From Sciurus carolinensis (lineage: Eukaryota; Chordata; Mammalia; Rodentia; Sciuridae), in the NCBI RefSeq assembly GCF_902686445.1, contig NC_062217.1, forward strand, positions 173,443,098 to 173,507,097: 64,000 bases of DNA, read 5' to 3'. The notes below the pieces were generated by a model. It did no database searches. It worked only from the letters and a program-made list of their open reading frames with translations, and had not been told where the DNA came from. Both the position numbers and the translations under genes were made by a program. This document shows positions 21,966-33,665 of the stretch, in pieces. Each line of letters opens with the position of its first letter. Within the stretch, counting starts at the first letter, position 1.

Positions 21966-24240
21966 GATGACAGGGCTGGATCTGAGCATGCAGCCTGGCA
22001 GAGTGGGGTGGGGGCAGGGAGAAGCAAGGTTCCCCGTCCTAAAGGTGTTCTTTAGAGAGCTGCTCAAAACAGGTTTTGGACATTTTATTCAGCATCATGC
22101 ATAAATGGGTGAAAGTGAGACTTAGGGGGAAAGATCAAGCCAGAGGCTGACCTGGAAAGGAGGGCAGATCAGGGATCACATGGGGTTCCAGGGGCCAAAC
22201 AGGGACTTAGCATTTCATTCTGAACTTCTTTGGAAACTATGGGAAATTAAAATACATATGCTTGATATTTTGCTCAGTTTTATTCATTTACTTAAGACTT
22301 TGGGGAAACCGGGGATGTTTGCTTGAAGCAGTCCAAGGCAAGGAAGTTTTCAAGAAAATAATACAGGACCAAAAGCCGCTAAATAATATATTTCCTTCGA
22401 CATCTATAAATCTGGTGGGTGTCATTTTTCCCAAGTTCATTTTTCTGCCTTAAAGGATAACAATTAGGAAGCCCAGCCAGCCTGTGCTTGTGGCTCGGGG
22501 AACCCTTTAAGCCCATTTACATGGGAGAGGGGGAGATATTGAAATCTTTCCAAAAACATGAGTGTATAAATTACGGCTGCCGAGAACGGGGCTCTCCTTG
22601 TCACAAGCTCTTCTAGGCGCCTGTCACCGCCCCCAGCTGTGAATGCCTTTCATATGGGGGTGCAGAGGGTCCTGCTTTCTCGCACACCTTCCTTCTCCTG
22701 GTTTTCCTTAGACTCTCTTGTCATCTGATTTTAATTGCTTGCATGCCCTTGTCTGCTTCTCAAAACAGTTGAACAAGAAAATAATTGCCTTGTGCTGCAT
22801 CCAAAAATCCACATTCTCTGCAAAGAAACACTGATATGCCTGCAAGCCAGGTCCCAGCCAGGGCACCCACCCCATCCACAGTCTCTCAAAAACCTCTCAA
22901 TCCCTAAAAAGCACTAACTTTACCTTATTTTCTGGATGAGTGTTTTTCTTTTGCAAAGGAAGAAAGGATAAGGCCAAGAAAGCCTTGCAATACTCCACAT
23001 GGAAAAAAAAATGGGAAATTGATCCCGGGTTTATACAGCCCTCCTCTAGCACCTGCCTCCCACCTCCCACCAGAGGCCCCAGGAAGCCGTGGAGTGGGCT
23101 GTGCTATCCCCTGGCTTATGCCGATACTCTTCAACTTAAAATAAAACAAAATAAAGTGATTTAAAGATGTCCTACTTCCTAAGATCTACAGACTGTCTGC
23201 AGAACATTAAGGGAAATTGGCTCTCCGCCCAAAGTGTTTTTCCAAACCACCTCTTAAATATGTTCTGGCCAGAACAATGTATAAAGCCCGTACTGTCATC
23301 TCAGAAGAGGGAAGACTGATGCTCTCCTGTTGCTCAGAGCCTCTGCTTTGCCCCAAAGCCCCCAGGTACTGTTAAGTTTCATTGTGATCCAATACCCATC
23401 TGCCAGGCTAGAGCCTTGGGGTGCTTTCAATGCCAAATTTATACAGGCTGATATTTGCATGCAAATATGTAGCTAGAAACGAATACTATAATTAGCATCC
23501 ATAGAATTTGCAGGTCTCTGTTCTTTAAGCCCTCTGCACAATTTGGGTGGATACAAAAGTTGCGGGTCTAAGTGAGCATTTTTCCCATTTGATAAACACT
23601 ATTGCAGTCTGGCATTGAGGACAATTAATGCCACATTAGATCCTAAGTGTGAGCCAAAGGCATTTAGAGATGGCGTGTTTATTTAGGGGAATGGGATCTA
23701 GCTGGAGGGTCTGGAAGGTCAGACACACAAATATGTAGCAGCACAAAGGAGGAATATTCTGTCCGAAATGCTCTGGAGACAATAAGTGGATGTAATGCAA
23801 GGAAAGCCCTCGTTTCCTGTCACCTGTGTAGGTCTTAGATCTGGGTCGCAGTCCAGTAATTAGGTAAGACAATTAAAACCTGGATGTTTTGTAAAGGAAA
23901 CCAGCAAGAATTAATTCAAACTTAATTGAAGTGAGGCAGCCACTCTCTTGGATGAGTTGGCTCGAGACAAACGGGAGCTTTGCTGGGGCTTGAGAAATGG
24001 GAGGGAGCCCAGGACCTCCAGAGAGGTCCCCCACTCCACCAGGTTTCTGAGGATGGGCTTCCCTTGCTGGCATGAATGAATGAATACTGAGGGGATAAGC
24101 CTAGAGGGCCTGACTCCCTGCTTGCTTCTGGATTTGGGGTGCATTGCTGATGCACAGCTTGCCCCCACACACCCTAGTCTATGGACAATGCGGGTCTCCC
24201 TACATATATCATTAACATCCTCATAATATTGGTGCAGGCT
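21966..24240. promoter_or_regulatory. AT-rich, repeat-free, conserved-element-like block
   Basis: About 22.2-24.2 kb lacks recognisable transposons and is rich in TAATTA, AATTAG and TTTGCAT words. The clearest site is a perfect 18-bp palindrome of two octamers at 23451-23468, near ATTAGCAT and AATTAATG words. It resembles a developmental enhancer cluster. Conservation and activity are not testable from this sequence alone. Confidence 0.45.
23451..23468. promoter_or_regulatory. Palindromic double POU octamer
   Basis: ATATTTGCATGCAAATAT is perfectly self-complementary. It contains ATTTGCAT at 23453-23460 and its complement ATGCAAAT at 23459-23466, overlapping by two bases. The octamer is bound by OCT1/OCT4/BRN-class POU proteins. 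The dyad could seat a POU dimer, though it is not one of the classical PORE or MORE arrangements. Confidence 0.6.
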
Positions 24241-25185
24241 AGAGAGTGCAATCGAGTGCCGGTGAGGGCCGGCTGCTCCGGGCAGGGACTCTGACCTGTC
24301 CCCGCTGCCCTCGACCTGTGTACAGGACCCAACACAGAACAAGAAGTCCAAGCTGATGCTTGATGGAATGAGCCAGGCGACCTGCGTCCTGAACACTTCT
24401 GCCCCAATACAGCCGTGTCCCCTGTTGAACGCAGGGATTTGTTGATGCTTCCTTCTTAATCGACTGGTCAGGCAGATGAATTACATGGAGCCCTTATCTC
24501 CGTGTAAGAGGTAACAAAGGGAAATCTCCTGGAAATCAAGCTGAAAAAGAAAACAGTGGGGCAGCCATGGACAAAGGCTTCCTGTGGCCTTGCCCCACCT
24601 CACCTGCTGGCCTGCGGCTCCAGCTGCTAAACAGGAGGCCCTCCACAGGCCTGGCCCAAGTCAGAGGGTGGTTTGGGAGCTGCCGGGAAGGTGCTCCAGT
24701 TGGAAATGAGTCACCAAGCCTGATGCTGGTGCACACTGTGCCCAGATTCTGATGGGAAACCTAAAGTGCCAGGGACGCAGCTCACCCAGAGCCCCTCCTG
24801 GCCAGGGGATGTGGGACTGGCTGGGGAGGGACACATGAGCCCGAGGGGGCAGCTCTTCCTTCACCCTCCAATTCCTTGCTTTCCACACTGATGCCTTCTG
24901 AAAGCGGATGGGAAGCCCAGCACTTCTGGCCCCACTGTCAATAGTAGGGTAGAGCAGAAGAGAGCAGTGCTGAGCAGGAAGAAGTGATTTTCCAAGGTTA
25001 AACAGTCAGTGGTGACACCCGGAAAGGTCCGGGGCCTCCCGAATTCCACGCCAGCCCTCTTCAGCCACCAGGCCACTCGCCTTGTCAAATGTGTGGCTGG
25101 GTTTCATCTCTGCCCTGATGACAACCAAGGCCGTGGCATCTATTAATCTCCACACAGTCCTGGAGAACTAGTTAAGCATGAAGGG
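24241..25185. other. Unique DNA, no gene recognised
   Basis: GC-rich, CpG-poor. A 161-codon minus frame (23911-24396) crosses its left edge without a recognised domain. The stretch 24940-25030 faintly resembles an antisense MIR, but too weakly to call. Confidence 0.45.
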
Positions 25186-25480
25186 TGACAGCCCGAGCCC
25201 AAGGGGCCTGGACAGCACAGCGCTGCAGTGCCGGGGTCTCCAGAGTAAGAAATAACCTAGGCCGTGATGCTTGTCTCCTGGTCGTTGGAGGGAGAGCCAA
25301 CCGTAAGGACTGGTCATTAGCTGTCACGCACAGGCTCTGTCGTCCTCGTCACTGTCCTAAGGAGGGCTCGCGGGGAGGGGGCGATCTAGAAGCAAGGGGC
25401 ACTTGGCGGCTGAAATACAGCCCCGTCGCCGCAAGAAAGTGGGGCCCACTGGTCAGAACCCGGCCCGCCTGCCAGTTCTA
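25186..25480. promoter_or_regulatory. CpG-island-like segment
   Basis: About 18 CpG in 290 bp at roughly 60% GC, against few in the flanks. Includes a CGCGGGG word and a GTCGCCG word. No first exon or TATA box identified. Could be a small island, a promoter of an unannotated transcript, or a hypomethylated enhancer. Confidence 0.4.
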
Positions 25481-27120
25481 ATGTGGCTCGCTGGCTTATT
25501 GACGAACGCCTCCTCATTCCATCTGTTGAGCGGAGCCTTGGTTATTTCCATTCTGCAGTCACACAGAGTGACACAGCCCCGTCTTTCTATACGTCTTAGT
25601 CAACACGCCACTCCACTGACACGCACGCAGCAGGCGTCTTCGCACAGTACGCCCTCCAGTGTCCGCCCTCCAAGAGGGATGGCCTCGGCCTGCCTGGCCC
25701 TGCCCAGCCCACCAAACCCTCCCACAGATGCCCCAGAATTTCCAAGCAAGTGCCTTGTGAGCTGATGAAAATCAAGTGATGCTTCTTACCTTTAAAAGCA
25801 GAATTTACGAGTCCAGCCTGGGGATTTATTTCCCACCTCCTTAGTCCCCACCCCTCCTTAAGTGATAAGAAACAACTAGAACAAGACTCTGGGGTGTCAT
25901 GCTGTCAAAAAAATTCTTAATGAAATTAAACCCTCACGCTCTCACGAACGCTGTCGGCTGCAGAGCCGGGCGCTGCAGATGAGTGACTGTCTCCATGCGT
26001 CTGCGGCCTGGTGGCTCCCCATCTGAAGAGTTGCTGCATGTCAGCTCTCTGCCCCGGGGAATACGGGCGGAATATTTTATACCTGAAGTGGCCTTCTTTC
26101 CAGGCACTGGCATACCATGGAACGCAGCTCCACTGTGTGTGCAGAAGAAACGGCACTTATAAAACGAGGCAGAGCAGCCGGGGACGGAGGCGGGGAAGCG
26201 CCCTGGAATCCCAAGCCCGCCCCACATTCTGCGTTCCTCATTTGGAAATTTTGGAGGAGCGTCACCCCTGCGACCCACTAGCTCTTTCTCTCCCTTACGC
26301 ATCCTTTGTCAGGGGTCGAGGTGGAGAACTGCTTCGGAGAGGAGTGCCATCACCCTGGAAATGCATCCAGCCGGAAGGGGAAGGCCACCAAGCCAGGGCA
26401 TTTCTCAGGAATGGAACTCCGCTCTCAACGCCTCCCTCTTTTTTTTTTTTTTTTTTTAAGAGCATATTTAAAAGATAAATGATGTTCTCTCTAAATTCTC
26501 ATACCCTTATTTCTAAACTTCTTGCATCTTTTGGGTTGGAGCGTTCCTTTTTAGATAAGGGTCTACTCTCCACTAAAGACAAACAATTAAAAATCAAAAA
26601 GGAATTCACTTCCAAACATCAGCCTTCTTCCAAGGTAAAATTCACTAAATTCCAACCTCACCGCATCAAGGGTGCTTCGTTTAAAATGAAAACTCTTGGA
26701 GTGGAACTCCCTACCCAGGTTGTCTGTGCCCCTTGATTCTGTCCCCACATAGCAATAAACCCTTGAGCAGAGAGGCGCTGTGGCTTTTAGAACCATCCCT
26801 TTTATTTCCTGCTTAAATGTGTCTGTTAAATGTCACTGTGGTGAGAAAGCTCAGTGCTGTAGTTCAAGACCACTCTGAAACGTCTTGTTAATTCTTCATA
26901 ACGCATTGACAGGCAGGGCTTAAAAACAAAGCCCCGGGAAGAGACGGAGCTGCCGGGCTGGTCCCTGCCAGGAGTCTGGACGCGCACTGGCGAGCAGGAA
27001 GGACATTCCCAACCCTGGGCTCTTTTTCTGTGTCCAACTCTCTGAGCCACATTCCTGGCACTGGACACTTTGTTTTAATTGAACACATACTATTAAACCC
27101 AAACTGAGGTTCTGAGTCTC
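25481..27120. other. Unique DNA with a poly(T) tract, no gene recognised
   Basis: Mixed sequence. A run of 19 T at 26439-26457 has no recognisable SINE on its right and may be a solitary tract. Open frames of up to 155 codons (26011-26478, plus) have no recognised domain. Confidence 0.5.
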
Positions 27121-28560
27121 TCAATTACCTGCAATTTTTGTCTTTAAAAGAAAAAAGAAAAAAAAAATCCAGGGAGTCACCACTGCCCATATTTATTGGG
27201 AACCATCTGTTACACCTCTAATTAAAACCCACTTGTAATGAGCTTGTTAGTGCACAGAATGTGTCAGGTACAGGACATTTTTCATGAAGCAGTTGTTTAG
27301 GTGGTTGAATGATGCCTTAAAATCCTATTAGTTTAACAAAGTAATATATTAGTGTTTTGACCCAATATACAAGAGACTTGAGAATGACCTGGCACTCAGC
27401 TCCTCTAATATTTCTTTCTCAAATATGTTGCTATTTCTACCTAATATATAGTCAGATGGCCTCTTATAATTGCAGTATCAAATCTTTGCCTCAATTTCCA
27501 ACTGCAGGTGATTTCAAATGATTAAAGACGCACAACAGGGAATAAACAAAAATGCTTACATGCAATTATTTTTAATTAGTATTTGGCTATAAAGTGTGTG
27601 CCTTCATAAAAAAGTCTGTTATTCACATAAACATCTGTTACCATACACACAAGGAAACGCACTCTAAGCCTGTCATCACATCACCAAAACAGAAACACGG
27701 AGGGAGGGAGGGAGGGAGGGAGGCTGGCAGGAAAGCCAGCACTTTGAGTTTTTAAACAAAAGATATAAGTCTAAGTGCCAAAACAGACGCTGGGCCACAC
27801 CTTTCAATCAACATGACTCACAATCAGAGGAAGAGCGTTACCAATGGAATTACACTTGAAAATGTTAAAATAGATGGAATTCTTCTTTGGAAACAATAGC
27901 ACCTCTGAGCACCAGACGATTTCGAATTCTTTTACTAATTTTGTGCCCGTGCACATAATCAGAGAGTTTCCTGTTTGCATGCTCTCTGCTGGCTGCTAAT
28001 TTCCCAGTTTCCTCCGCACTCTTGTTTTTGTTCATTAATACATCCAAACTTTGTGAGATGCGGCGCCTTGAATCCCAAGTGCCGAATATTAGCCTTGTTT
28101 CACGAAAGCCTCCAGCAAGGGGAAAAAATATATATTTTAAGTGAGCATGCCCCCACCAAGCACAGGGAGAGATACAGGGAAATAAATTAATACCACCATA
28201 ATTGATAGGTGGAGATAAGGCTGCTCTGTGGAATACTGAGAGGAAAATGAAGGGGAGGTGTGAGAATACCTTGCTCGTGAATTACTGAGTCAGTGGGAAT
28301 TGCCGGCTCCCGTCGGCAGAAGCTCTTGGAAGCACGAGGCTCCAGGACCACCCCCAGCAAACCAAGCAACACATTCTGTTCGCTGCCCAAAAGCTGCAGC
28401 GTTTATTAAACGCACAATTCACCAGCCAAAAGAACTTATCTTCATTTGCATGAAAATGCAAACAATAATTTAATTGAATCACTCAAATCAGTGTCTACAG
28501 TGAGGCCATGTTGGGTTGTCTGTGCTCAAATTAGGCAGAAATCATGACCCTTGACTGTGG
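27121..28560. promoter_or_regulatory. AT-rich, repeat-free, conserved-element-like block
   Basis: Contains CTAATTAAAA, TTTTTAATTAG and repeated ATAAA words, and at 28444-28463 two inverted POU octamer-like sites next to ACAATAA, a SOX-type word. Apart from a GGGA microsatellite no repeat is visible. Likely enhancer-type DNA by composition only. Confidence 0.4.
27699..27723 (+). repeat. (GGGA)n microsatellite
   Basis: About six GGGA units, ending in GGCTGGC. G-rich, so it could form a G-quadruplex. Confidence 0.95.
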
Positions 28561-29985
28561 CCCCTTGGGGACCAATAAGCGGTTGTTACGGAAACGCCCC
28601 CTGCTCCTGGCTCCTGCTTGCCCTATGCAAGGTGATGTCCTCGGGCCTCCCTGGGCACATGCACCCTGATTGTCGGGGTGGAGATTCTTCTAAGTCTGTC
28701 CTGCAAGAGTTGGAGAGAACGCAGTGGAAGGGACATGGGCCAAGGGACAGATGCCCCTCAGTACCTTGGCCTCAGTCATTCTGACCGTGCAAATTCAGCC
28801 AGCAAAGACAGAGAAGGACCAAGGATAAGGACAGATTCCCCAGTGCCACCCCCACTCTACACTGCCCACCCCCCGCCAGCGGCCCTTGCCTCCCATGCCA
28901 AAGCCAAGGCCAGAAAGGGGCTCGTCTGGGAGAGCAGCATTAATCTGCTGCCACAGGCCTTTAAAACCTGACCGACCAGCAGCCAAGCCCAGGTTCACTC
29001 AAGGGCACGCAGCACAATCATTAGCAGCCCCAAGTAATTTAAAAATATAACCAAGAACAACTGAAAGGAAGAAATATACTATGGGACTAAATCTATTGAT
29101 CAAGAGCCCCCCAAAGACAGGCTGTAAATAAAACGGCACAATGACCAGAAAAGGCAGGTTTTACATTAAGAAGCAGCAAATTCATGGCCAGGGTGAGCCC
29201 CGGAGCCAGGCCTGAGCGTGCGCAGCGTCCTCTCAGGCAGGAAGGTAAAAGATGGCCCCATTCCTCATACGGGAGACACGTTGGGCCAGAGCCAGGCTGC
29301 CCCTTGCTAAGCGCCCATTTCTCATGTGGGGAATCCTCATTTTTCAATCATGCCCTCACGGGCGGGTGGACTGCAGCTGGCGTCCCTCGATGTCACTCCT
29401 GCAGCACTGTATCTCCTAGTGAGAGACACGTTTAACCCTTTACAGCCCGACCACGGGCCTCACTCCTGGTCTGTGGCCCGAGTTCCAGGAGGGTCACCTA
29501 AGCACACAAAGTCCAGCCAGCTCCTCATCAACATGTCTTCAAGGAAAGAAAGCGGCCCAGCAGTGGGTGGACCTGGGCAGGCCCCAGCTCCCCATGGTCA
29601 GCAGTGCCACCTGGGATCTCCGCCTCTTGCTTACTTTGGTGGTGGAATTACAAACCTTCATTGGGTGGAGGTCTCAAATTGGACTGCATTTTGAAGAGCA
29701 AAGTTTCTACTCATGGAGAATTGTTGAACATGAAACAACAAATACCATAAATACCAAGACAGATCCAAGATAAACCCTATGATGCCTCGGGCCCAACCAG
29801 CCGAGCTTCCAGTAGTGCTCCTGAGATTTCCTGGTCATATTCCCAAGCGGGTTGGGACTAGGGTGAGGAGAGGAAGGCATTCACTTTGGGCACAGAATTT
29901 CCAAAGGCATCACAAAACTTAATTATCAACACAAGATGTTTTTAAATATCAAAGTCAATGCAAATTAATTCGCAATCAGCTGGGT
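28561..29985. other. Unique DNA, no gene recognised
   Basis: GC-richer to about 29000, then mixed. A POU octamer followed by a homeodomain word (ATGCAAATTAATT) lies at 29958-29970. No repeat and no credible gene. Confidence 0.5.
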
Positions 29986-31450
29986 CAACCCTACTGGATC
30001 CTGAAACAAAAGGAAATCTTGGTAGTGACACTGCCAGTCTCTATGAATTTGTTTGCATTAACTTAGATTCTTTAATATTGCACTAAAGTATCATTGATCT
30101 TGGTTGCTGACTCTTTGGATGACCCTGGAGTGTTGTGCCCCGGCGAGAGTCTCTGCCATGTCCTCACCTGAGTACCTGCCGACTCTGGGCTGGAAGAGGG
30201 CCTCCTTGTCTGGTGCAACGGTGCTGACAGGGACCAGGAGATGTGCTCAGGCATTCTCCACAACTGCTCTTCCTGCCATTCTTTAGTGAGGACCTCATAC
30301 TTTAGAGGCTGCACAGAGTCTCACCGACAGTGGTCCTACTGGTCTTACGCAGAGGCAGAACATCAGCTCTTTGCCTGGGACTTTGGGGTCTGGTTGTGTG
30401 CAGTCTCTGTACTGGCTGCTGGCAATGTTCATACATTCTGGGTCGATTTCTTCCTTGCACATGTCGTCACTCAAGAGGACGTAGCCAGCATAAGATTAAT
30501 CAGCGTTAAGGCATCTGTGGTGCATGCCACATCCAAACAGGCAGATTCTCCCATTTTTATGGCATTTCTATTCCTGTTAGCACAGACTAGCCCCCTGCTA
30601 CCGAGGATAGTCACTGAACAGTGGACCTGGGGGCACACCGTCCACCCATCACAAGCTTTCCCACTGGATCTGGCCCCTCTGGGCCCCTCTGCACTTCTCT
30701 CTGCCCCTCCCATCATTGTGCAGTGGTGTGCGAGACTTGGCTGCCCTGGGCTCTCTGGGGACAGTACCACTGCTCTGCCTGCCCTGAGCACCTCTCACCT
30801 GCTGCCACAGACAGCTGTGAGAATCTGCTTGGTGCTCATGAGTCTTCAGGCTCAGGGTCACCTTGGACCTGTGGAGACGAGAAGCTCTTAGAGAAGTGTC
30901 CTTCTTTGTCTTCCTAAGGACTGTCCTGAGATGCTTTTTGCAAAACACCCTTGAATCCTGGCAGCATCAAGCCCCAGGCAGCCCTCCCCATTTTTTGTCC
31001 CTTCCCCGCTTCCCAAATACTCTATGGAGACTACAGAAGTGAGGCCAGTCCCTCCACAGTTGCTGGAGTTGACTCGGGCTCCCACGCATTGATGCATCTT
31101 CTTCACAGATGAGCCCCACAGGCAGCGTGTTAGAATCCACAGCCTTTTCCATCAGTCAGGTGTTCCCTTGCTGCATTAGCCCAATCATCAGTGACAGACA
31201 CCTGAACGAGACACTGCCCCTTGCCACGTGACCCTTCACGGAGGTGACCCTTGCACAGCAAAGCTCTTCAAGGTCAAGCATCGGCTTGCCAACCACGGGG
31301 AGCGAGAGTGAAGGTGTTGTCTGACTGGATGTCCTGCTGGTTCCAGGGTGCGTGAAGTTTCCAGGATGTGTCCCCCGCCCCCTGTTAATAATATCACATT
31401 GGCTATTTCCAGATAATCACTGCCCTGTGAATGGTTTCCTTGTTAGTCCT
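29986..31450 (-). pseudogene. Unrecognised coding-like segment, possibly a decayed processed pseudogene
   Basis: Read on the minus strand, one frame (about 30480-30330) is open for roughly 45 residues with a protein-like mix containing KEEIDPECMNIASSQYRDC, then a frameshift or stop. A second minus frame (30471-30791, 106 codons) and a third ending in ATKINDTLVQY at about 30072-30110 are also open. Switching between three frames along one strand is what an eroded intronless gene copy looks like. There is no clear poly(A) tail at the low-coordinate end. The plus strand is also open for 216 codons (30241-30891), so chance remains possible. I do not recognise the parent protein. Confidence 0.3.
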
Positions 31451-31559
31451 CTAGTTAAATGGCAAGATTGTCTCCTATACCTTTCAGCTTGGACTCCTTC
31501 AGTGCCCCTATGACAATACCAGACAATAGCTATGACTCAGTGAACCCCAAAGGGTGGAG

Positions 31560-31850
31560 TCATGAGCAAGCGAGCCGAAGACTCCGACGGGTGGAATCCG
31601 GCGTAGACAGAGTTTGACCCCTAAGGCCGTCTTTCATACGGACGACGCCAACTCTAGGTACCTCAACAGGACCATGACCTAGACGGTCACAGTCACTACA
31701 CATTTTAGGAATGCAGAATAAGACAAGTCATGGAATTGCTTTCCATAGTTGAGACCAGAATGGATTTGTGCCGACGTTATTTCGGTCATCGCTGAAACAC
31801 ACAGGAACCTCTTACCCGGCGCTTGGCCACGCAGCACGGTCTCGAGGTAC
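31560..31850. promoter_or_regulatory. CpG-preserved patch
   Basis: About 20 CpG in 290 bp at roughly 50% GC. The first 120 bp (31567-31686) has 11 CpG but only about 6 GpC, an unusual inversion of the normal mammalian bias. Flanks at 31450-31560 and after 31870 are CpG-poor. Interpretation open: unmethylated regulatory DNA or recently acquired sequence. Confidence 0.45.
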
Positions 31851-33035
31851 TCTCTGTCCTGCTTGGCAATGGCACCTAGTCACCTTCTCTTCCTCCTGGA
31901 CTGTGCAGGTGGGCAAAGTCTGTCCGGCCTGCTCTGCATCTGTCTTCACCTTCATTCTTCCACTGGCCCACCTCTAAGTCCTGCTCACCCCAGCCGTAGC
32001 AGTGGGCAGGCCCAGGCCAGCACGCCCCCAGCCCCAGGGACTGGTCCAGATATGTTCAAGAACAGGGCAGTGAAAGACCCCCCGCAAGAATCCACACATG
32101 GCTGCCAGGATGGCTCCGTTTTCCTTCAATGTCCCTCTGGCATTGAGCTCTAAGGCCATGCCTGGGAGTCTACAGCTGCCAACGGGCTTGCAAGCCCCAT
32201 GGAGGGAGCTTTATGCAGAATGGGACCAGGCTGGGCAGGAGGCTGGCAGGGAGAGAGAGGCTGGATGAGGCTCCTGGACCCAGCCACGCAGAGCTGGGGT
32301 TTTCCATGTCACGAACCAACTAATTTCCTTGAACCTGAGAGAAGTGTCTGTCACTTGTCATAAAGGACTCCACCAACACATCTGTTTCATGGGAGAATAC
32401 ACAGCAAGGCGAGCGCCACAGGGTCCACAGACTGTAATATGGTGTGTGACTTCATAATTGCTGATATAAACACATCAGGTCTTCAAATCTCCTGATGCTA
32501 AAAATTTTATTTCTTTTTATGACTTTATTCCTCGGCAAAGAACACCTTTTCTTCTGCTTCATTAGGCAAGTTTACACAAGTATAAACTCTGGGAAGGGAG
32601 AAAGATTTAATGCTTAATTGGTAGTGCAAATTTGTTTTCATTTTGTTGAAATAAAAGTTACATCATATAACTAAATCTAAGGAATTTGTCAATAAAAGTT
32701 ACAACAGTAGAAGCTCTTTTGTAACAATCTGAAAACTGGTTATAATTTTTTTTAACTCTCAAATTCAGTAACTGCACATAGCTTTTGCTCCAAATGCTTT
32801 TAAGGAGCAGGATTGGAAGTCTCTTCAACTGACGGTCCTGAGAGGCACCAACCAGGTCAGCAGAAGCAAAGCCACATCCAGGCCTCAGCGTTGTTCAGGG
32901 AAGCTTCAAGGACTCAGAAGACCCAGCTTCAGGTCTGACCAACTTAGTAAAAGGTGAAGAGAAAAACATGAAATGCCATTTCTCTGTCTCTTAAACTAAT
33001 TCACTTACTCAACCAGAATCGCAGTGTTATATGTC
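31851..33035. other. Unique DNA with an AT-rich conserved-element-like part
   Basis: 31850-32380 is GC-rich with a 134-codon plus frame (31749-32153) lacking any domain. From 32420 to 32800 the DNA is AT-rich with TTTTAT, TAATTG and POU-like words and a 13-bp direct repeat (32650-32662 and 32691-32703). The latter part resembles conserved non-coding DNA. Confidence 0.45.
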
Positions 33036-33039
33036 ACCA

Positions 33040-33115
33040 CTCAGAAGCTGATGCCCAGAACCTGCATTCTGGTGGGGAACTGAGAAAAAACATACAAGCA
33101 AGTAAACACTGTTTA
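33040..33115 (+). mobile_element. L2 LINE 3' end fragment
   Basis: 'cctgcattctggtgggg' followed by 'acatacaagcaagtaaac' matches the L2 3' end region. Short, ancient remnant. Confidence 0.6.
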
Positions 33116-33438
33116 TTATTGGAGATAAGTGCAGTTCATGGGGAAACCCAAGCACTTTAAGAGAATAACAAGGCCTCCCACTTCACATGAGCGGTTAGAT
33201 TTCCTGTGCAACCATTGCTTTTCCAGAAACAGTATTCTTCTCTCAAATGGATCCTTCCAAAGCTGCACACATCTAAAAATCAAACTAGAAACACAACCAG
33301 GTTTTACTACAGACACTGGATGGAACGGCATATTCCTCATGGTCCTTCATGAACTTGTCCTCATGGGTGCAAATGAAGCACCGTCCCAAGAAGAGGAGGG
33401 CTTTGAAAGTAATGCGAAGCATGTCTGGACGCGTCTTC
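33116..33438. other. Unique DNA, no gene recognised
   Basis: A 123-codon plus frame spans this part and the SINE that follows (33129-33500). Running into a young SINE shows it is not a conserved gene. Confidence 0.5.
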
Positions 33439-33452
33439 AAATCCTGGGACTG

Positions 33453-33665
33453 GCTGGGCTCAGTGGTGCACTCTGTAATCCCAGAGGCGTGGAAGGCTAA
33501 GGCAGGAGGATCACAAGTTCAAAACCAGCCTCAGTAACTTAGCAAGGTCCTGAGAAACTTAGTGAGAACTTGTTTCAAAATAAAAAATTTTTAAAAAGGG
33601 CTGGGGATGCAGCTCAATTGTTAAGAGTCCCTGGGTTCAATCCCGGGTAACAACAACAACAACAA
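33453..33665 (+). mobile_element. B1-dID composite SINE with perfect 14-bp target duplication
   Basis: Two-part element. 33453 to about 33597 is 7SL/B1-like ('ggctgggctcagtggtgca', 'gtaatcccagaggcgtgg', 'aggcaggaggatcacaag', A-rich linker). About 33598-33649 is ID-like ('gggctggggatgcagctca', B box 'gggttcaatcccgg'). The tail is (CAA)n. Flanked by AAATCCTGGGACTG at 33439-33452 and 33666-33679, identical over 14 bp. This architecture is typical of squirrels and close relatives and is the best lineage marker in the window. Confidence 0.93.

Noticed and set aside
24940..25035. Possible antisense MIR
   Set aside because: Only loose similarity; too diverged to separate from chance.
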